Origin: Streptomyces sp. V3I8
GTDB lineage: Bacteria > Actinomycetota > Actinomycetes > Streptomycetales > Streptomycetaceae
Direction of reading: 5' to 3'
Assembly: GCF_030817535.1 (NCBI RefSeq)
Contig: NZ_JAUSZL010000002.1
Coordinates: forward strand, 3,534,001 to 3,598,000
DNA: 64,000 bases
The notes under the pieces were generated by a model, which saw only the letters and a list, made by a program, of their open reading frames with translations, was not told the origin of the DNA and made no database searches. Made by a program: the position numbers and the translations under genes. Below are positions 63,291 through 64,000 of the stretch, one piece after another (the first letter of the stretch is position 1; each line of letters begins with the position of its first letter).

Positions 63291-64000
63291 GTGGACCCCG
63301 AGATACTCCGGACCAGTTTCGCGGTCGTCGAAAGGCGGGCCGAGTTCGCGCTCAAGTACTTCTACTCGCACCTCTTCTGGCACCACCCCGATGTCCGCGC
63401 CCTGTTCCCCCTGGACTCCCCCGGGGACAAGGAACGCCAGCGGGACCGCCTGTTCACCGCTCTGGCCCTCGTCATCGCCCGCCTGGAGGGCCCGGGACTC
63501 GACGAGTACCTGCGGGACCTGGGACGGGAGCACAGGAAGTACCTGGCGAAGCCGGAGCACTACACGGCCGTGGGAACCAGCCTGATCGCCGCGTTCGCCG
63601 CCGTGTCGGGATCGGCCTGGACCGACGAGGTGGAGAAGGCCTGGGACGAGGCGTACAGGGTGATCGCGAACGCCATGCTGGGCGCCGCGGGGGAGGCGGA
63701 GAGCCAGGGGGAGCCGTCCTGGTGGGACGCCGAGGTCGTCGGCCGCACCGCGCACGGCGGCGACCTCGCCGTCCTGACGCTCCGTCCGCACCGGGCCCTG
63801 CCCCACCTGCCGGGCCAGTACGTGAGCGTCGGCAGCCCTCGTCTCCCCGGTGTCTGGCGCCCCTACTCCGTCGGCAACGCGCCCCGCTGCGACCACACCC
63901 TCGACCTGCACGTCAGTCTCGTCGAGGACGGGGCGCTGTCCCCGGAACTCGTCCGGCGCGCCCGCCCGGGCGACGTCCTGCGGATCGCCGCGGCGAGCGG
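63291..64000 (+). CDS. Flavohemoprotein (globin-FAD reductase), partial
   Basis: The gene runs off the right edge with 236 residues visible. It starts with a globin domain (ILRTSFAVVERRAEFALKYFYSHLFWHHPDVRALFP; proximal histidine in LGREHRKYLAKPEHY; EKAWDEAYRVIANAM). From about residue 145 the FAD domain follows, with VWRPYSVGNAP (RxYS flavin loop) and LDLHVSLVEDGALSPELV. The NAD(P)H domain should follow outside. Such proteins detoxify nitric oxide by dioxygenation. The family in Streptomyces has several members and the exact role is inferred. A frame running past the end is expected. Confidence 0.9.
   Translation, partial: MDPEILRTSFAVVERRAEFALKYFYSHLFWHHPDVRALFPLDSPGDKERQRDRLFTALALVIARLEGPGLDEYLRDLGREHRKYLAKPEHYTAVGTSLIAAFAAVSGSAWTDEVEKAWDEAYRVIANAMLGAAGEAESQGEPSWWDAEVVGRTAHGGDLAVLTLRPHRALPHLPGQYVSVGSPRLPGVWRPYSVGNAPRCDHTLDLHVSLVEDGALSPELVRRARPGDVLRIAAAS

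Overview
This window is a high-GC actinobacterial chromosome segment, almost certainly from a Streptomyces. It carries the sporulation regulators BldM and WhiD, a GroEL1 with a His-rich tail behind CIRCE elements, a SigB-type sigma factor with an RsbW-like partner and an anti-anti-sigma factor, the UUA-decoding leucine tRNA (bldA), two resuscitation-promoting factors (one behind a c-di-AMP riboswitch), DUF397/DUF5753 regulator genes, and the typical mix of GTG starts and leaderless promoters. No rRNA, integrase, transposase or CRISPR array was seen. The window is mostly conserved core chromosome with one short accessory patch.

Layout. 0-6 kb: bldM (cut by the left edge), whiD, a LysR regulator divergent from a MOSC protein, a short-chain dehydrogenase, and groES-groEL1. 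6-12 kb: two lipoprotein polysaccharide deacetylases in tandem, a THUMP-like methyltransferase, and a translationally coupled purK-purE-dipeptidase operon. 12-20 kb: a GtrA-like membrane protein, a two-component system, a POT peptide transporter, and a surface operon made of an LPRTG (sortase-type) protein and a membrane protein with a neocarzinostatin-like domain. 20-22 kb: the sigI module (RsbW-like kinase, STAS antagonist, divergent sigI). 22.1-25.7 kb: an accessory patch with a truncated relic, an ATPase-like gene divergent from an XRE/DUF5753 plus DUF397 pair around an AT-rich palindrome, a DUF551 gene and an orphan Imm7 immunity gene. 25.7-31.5 kb: the histidine-degradation operon hutU / M20 amidohydrolase / formimidoylglutamate deiminase / hutI. 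31.6-35.4 kb: a PLP-dependent decarboxylase-like enzyme, then a tight operon with three Roadblock-like proteins and one DUF4388-like protein. 36-38.7 kb: an RpiR regulator coupled to a histidase-family lyase whose MIO-forming triad is not intact. 39-47.8 kb: cystathionine beta-synthase, SGNH hydrolase, thiolase, several small unknowns, a Bax-inhibitor-1 protein and a pobA-like hydroxylase with a palindromic operator. 48 kb: bldA tRNA. 48.5-55 kb: a MacB/FtsX-type ABC exporter, a cyclopropane-fatty-acid synthase-like enzyme and NDH-2. 55.5-61.6 kb: eno-divIC-DUF501-ppx, then rpfA and rpfC. 61.8-64 kb: a cytochrome P450 divergent from a flavohemoprotein that runs off the right edge.

How the parts connect. 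Development and spore biology are heavily represented (bldM, whiD, bldA, rpfA/rpfC, the whiJ-like pair). The hut operon turns urocanate into glutamate, with the M20 enzyme probably doing the last step. purE/purK carry out AIR carboxylation. NDH-2 has a Rex-like site upstream, consistent with redox control.

Two genome-scale features stand out. A 20-bp element, AGGGGCGCGGGGAACTGCGC, recurs about ten times between genes, often as inverted pairs. At least ten genes have a TANNNT-type -10 hexamer 6-7 bases before the start codon, which predicts leaderless mRNAs. The most promising poorly described systems are the Roadblock/DUF4388 operon at 33.2-35.4 kb and the MIO-triad-deficient lyase/RpiR pair at 36.1-38.7 kb. 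Locus-number comparisons with S. coelicolor are from memory and were not checked.
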